Shown here: one piece after another, positions 6,163 through 7,046 of the stretch
Numbering within the stretch: position 1 is the stretch's first letter
Layout: each line of letters starts with the position of its first letter
DNA from: Sporomusa sp.
GTDB taxonomy: Bacteria; Bacillota_C; Negativicutes; Sporomusales; Sporomusaceae
Assembly: GCA_029256645.1 (NCBI GenBank)
Contig: JAQSXM010000182.1
Location: 1 to 7,046, forward strand
Length of the DNA: 7,046 nt
Reading direction: 5' to 3'
The notes under the pieces: generated by a model
Database searches by the model: none
Seen by the model: only the letters and a program-made list of their open reading frames with translations
Told to the model about the DNA's origin: nothing
Made by a program: the position numbers and the translations under genes

Positions 6163-6858
6163 TTACTGCTGCGTTGAATGGCTTGCTTTTGCACCACTGT
6201 CGGCACCTTGTTCCTGGTGGCTTTTCTTCCACCAGACACTTACTACCAGCACACCAATGGTGATGACTGCAGGGACTAGCCACTCAGGGAAAACACCATG
6301 GATAACAGGGCCGATTTTATGGTCACTGATCATCATTTCACCGGCTGTCCAGGCAATTAAAGCAGCACCGGCGTATACAACGATGGGATATTTATCCATA
6401 ATTTTAATAATAAGTTGACTGCCGAAGATAATAAGGGGAATACTGAGGGCAAGGCCTAAGGCCAGCAGCATGTAATCACCTTTAGCCACAGCAGCAATTG
6501 CCAAAGTATTGTCAAGACTCATTACCAGATCGGCGACAATAATTGTCTTGATCGCCGCCATAAAGGAACCGCTGGCTTCGACATTTTCCTCACACTTATC
6601 CTCCATCAGCAATTTAGCTGCAATCCAGATAAGGAGTAGTCCGCCGATAAACTGCACATAGGGTATTTGCAAGAGTACAACCGCTACAAGTGTTAAAATA
6701 ACTCGCAGCCCTATTGCTCCGGCGCTACCCCACAGGATGGCCATCTTCTGCTGCTTCGGGGGCAAACAACGGCTGGCCATAGCAATGACCACAGCATTGT
6801 CGCCGCTAAGCACGATGTTCACCATCATGATACTAGCTAGCGCTAACAAAAACTCCAT
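6163..6858 (-). CDS. TerC-family integral membrane protein (YjbE-type putative metal transporter)
   Basis: This is a polytopic inner-membrane protein of 231 residues. Two internally repeated signatures define the TerC family: NIVLSGDNAVVIAMA (14-28) and ADLVMSLDNTLAIAA (109-123), with the paired Asp-Asn at 20-21 and 116-117. About seven hydrophobic segments are visible, a short charged loop lies at 86-95 (EDKCEENVEA), and the C-terminal tail is polar (211-231). Family members in Bacillota are linked to manganese export and metalation of secreted enzymes; the substrate here is inferred. The ATG at 6858 has GAGGAG (6872-6867) eight bases upstream. It is probably a single-gene unit, with a sigma-A promoter at 6979-7007 and a terminator at 6114-6146. 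Many relatives are controlled by a yybP-ykoY manganese riboswitch; I do not recognise one in the roughly 110-base leader. Confidence 0.92.
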   Translation of the reverse strand: MEFLLALASIMMVNIVLSGDNAVVIAMASRCLPPKQQKMAILWGSAGAIGLRVILTLVAVVLLQIPYVQFIGGLLLIWIAAKLLMEDKCEENVEASGSFMAAIKTIIVADLVMSLDNTLAIAAVAKGDYMLLALGLALSIPLIIFGSQLIIKIMDKYPIVVYAGAALIAWTAGEMMISDHKIGPVIHGVFPEWLVPAVITIGVLVVSVWWKKSHQEQGADSGAKASHSTQQ

Positions 6859-6866
6859 TTACTGCA

Positions 6867-6933
6867 CTCCTCTATTGTAAATTTAGATTAAATTCAATGC
6901 ACAACCAGTGCATAGCAACCGATTCCACCTCCC
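6867..6933 (-). promoter_or_regulatory. Leader of the TerC-family gene with a second strong Shine-Dalgarno, short ORFs and a hairpin
   Basis: GGGAGGTGG (6933-6925) is a near-perfect ribosome binding site more than 60 bases before the real start codon. It is well placed for a TTG at 6918-6916 opening an 11-residue ORF (MLCTGCALNLI, stop at 6885-6883). It is less well placed for an ATG at 6913-6911 opening a 13-residue ORF (MHWLCIEFNLNLQ), whose TAG (6874-6872) overlaps the terC-family Shine-Dalgarno. A perfect 6-bp stem, ATGCAC/GTGCAT (6913-6897, loop TGGTT), covers that ATG. This arrangement suggests a leader peptide or translational control, but only the ribosome binding site is strong evidence. 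Confidence 0.35.
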
Positions 6934-6978
6934 TATATCAAGTTTTAGTATCAGATATTAAAGGTGTGAATAGAATCT

Positions 6979-7007
6979 ATTTTATCAAGGTATCCACAAT
7001 TGTGCAA
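6979..7007 (-). promoter_or_regulatory. Sigma-A promoter of the TerC-family gene
   Basis: On the minus strand TTGCAC (7007-7002) and TAAAAT (6984-6979) are spaced 17 bases, a good housekeeping promoter. The predicted start is near 6972, giving a leader of about 110 bases before the ATG at 6858. A perfect 10-base palindrome CACAATTGTG (6995-7004) overlaps the -35 box and could be an operator core. Confidence 0.6.
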
Positions 7008-7046
7008 GTCCCTAAATCACAAAATATTGTATACATCACATATCCT

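Noticed and set aside
6859..6980. yybP-ykoY manganese riboswitch upstream of the TerC-family gene
   Set aside because: I looked because the family is often so controlled, but could not find the conserved internal-loop sequences. A covariance search would be decisive.

Overview
The window looks like chromosome from an anaerobic, endospore-forming member of the Bacillota. It carries an alpha/beta-type small acid-soluble spore protein, a Spo0E-like phosphatase, a SpoVD-like penicillin-binding protein and the nickel-insertion pair HypA/HypB. Moderate GC content and strong GGAGG-type ribosome binding sites fit this. A placement near the Negativicutes (Sporomusa-like) is a guess from gene content and style. 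There are no RNA genes, insertion sequences, CRISPR arrays or phage genes, and most genes are conserved housekeeping or sporulation genes.

Layout: from 1 to 466 (minus strand) lies the N-terminal part of an amino-acid permease of the APC superfamily, cut by the window edge. From 579 to 1784 (minus) is a tight cluster, hypA - hypB - Spo0E-like. A possible 25-codon leader ORF (1772-1849) overlaps the hypA start, and a perfect inverted repeat (1866-1884) lies just upstream. Between 1785 and 2008 is the divergent control region shared with the plus-strand SASP gene (2009-2281), which has a sigma-G-like promoter. A strong hairpin terminator (2291-2327) separates it from the convergent polX (2326-4047, minus). 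polX lies 15 bases downstream of the spoVD-like gene (4063-6045, minus), so the two are probably co-transcribed. A terminator at 6114-6146 separates them from an upstream TerC-family membrane protein gene (6163-6858, minus). That gene has a good sigma-A promoter and a leader of about 110 bases.

How the genes fit together: HypA and HypB deliver nickel to the [NiFe]-hydrogenase large subunit. The Spo0E-like protein would remove phosphate from Spo0A~P and so restrain sporulation, and its ribosome binding site overlaps the hypB stop codon, which ties it to the hyp transcript. SpoVD makes spore cortex peptidoglycan and the SASP coats spore DNA. PolX is a repair polymerase/nuclease family, but here all three catalytic aspartates of the polymerase site appear to be lost while the PHP phosphoesterase site is intact.

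I did not find a clearly new multi-gene system. The points most worth following are the polymerase-dead PolX, the placement of the Spo0E-like gene in the hyp cluster, and the two short leader ORFs upstream of hypA and of the TerC-family gene.
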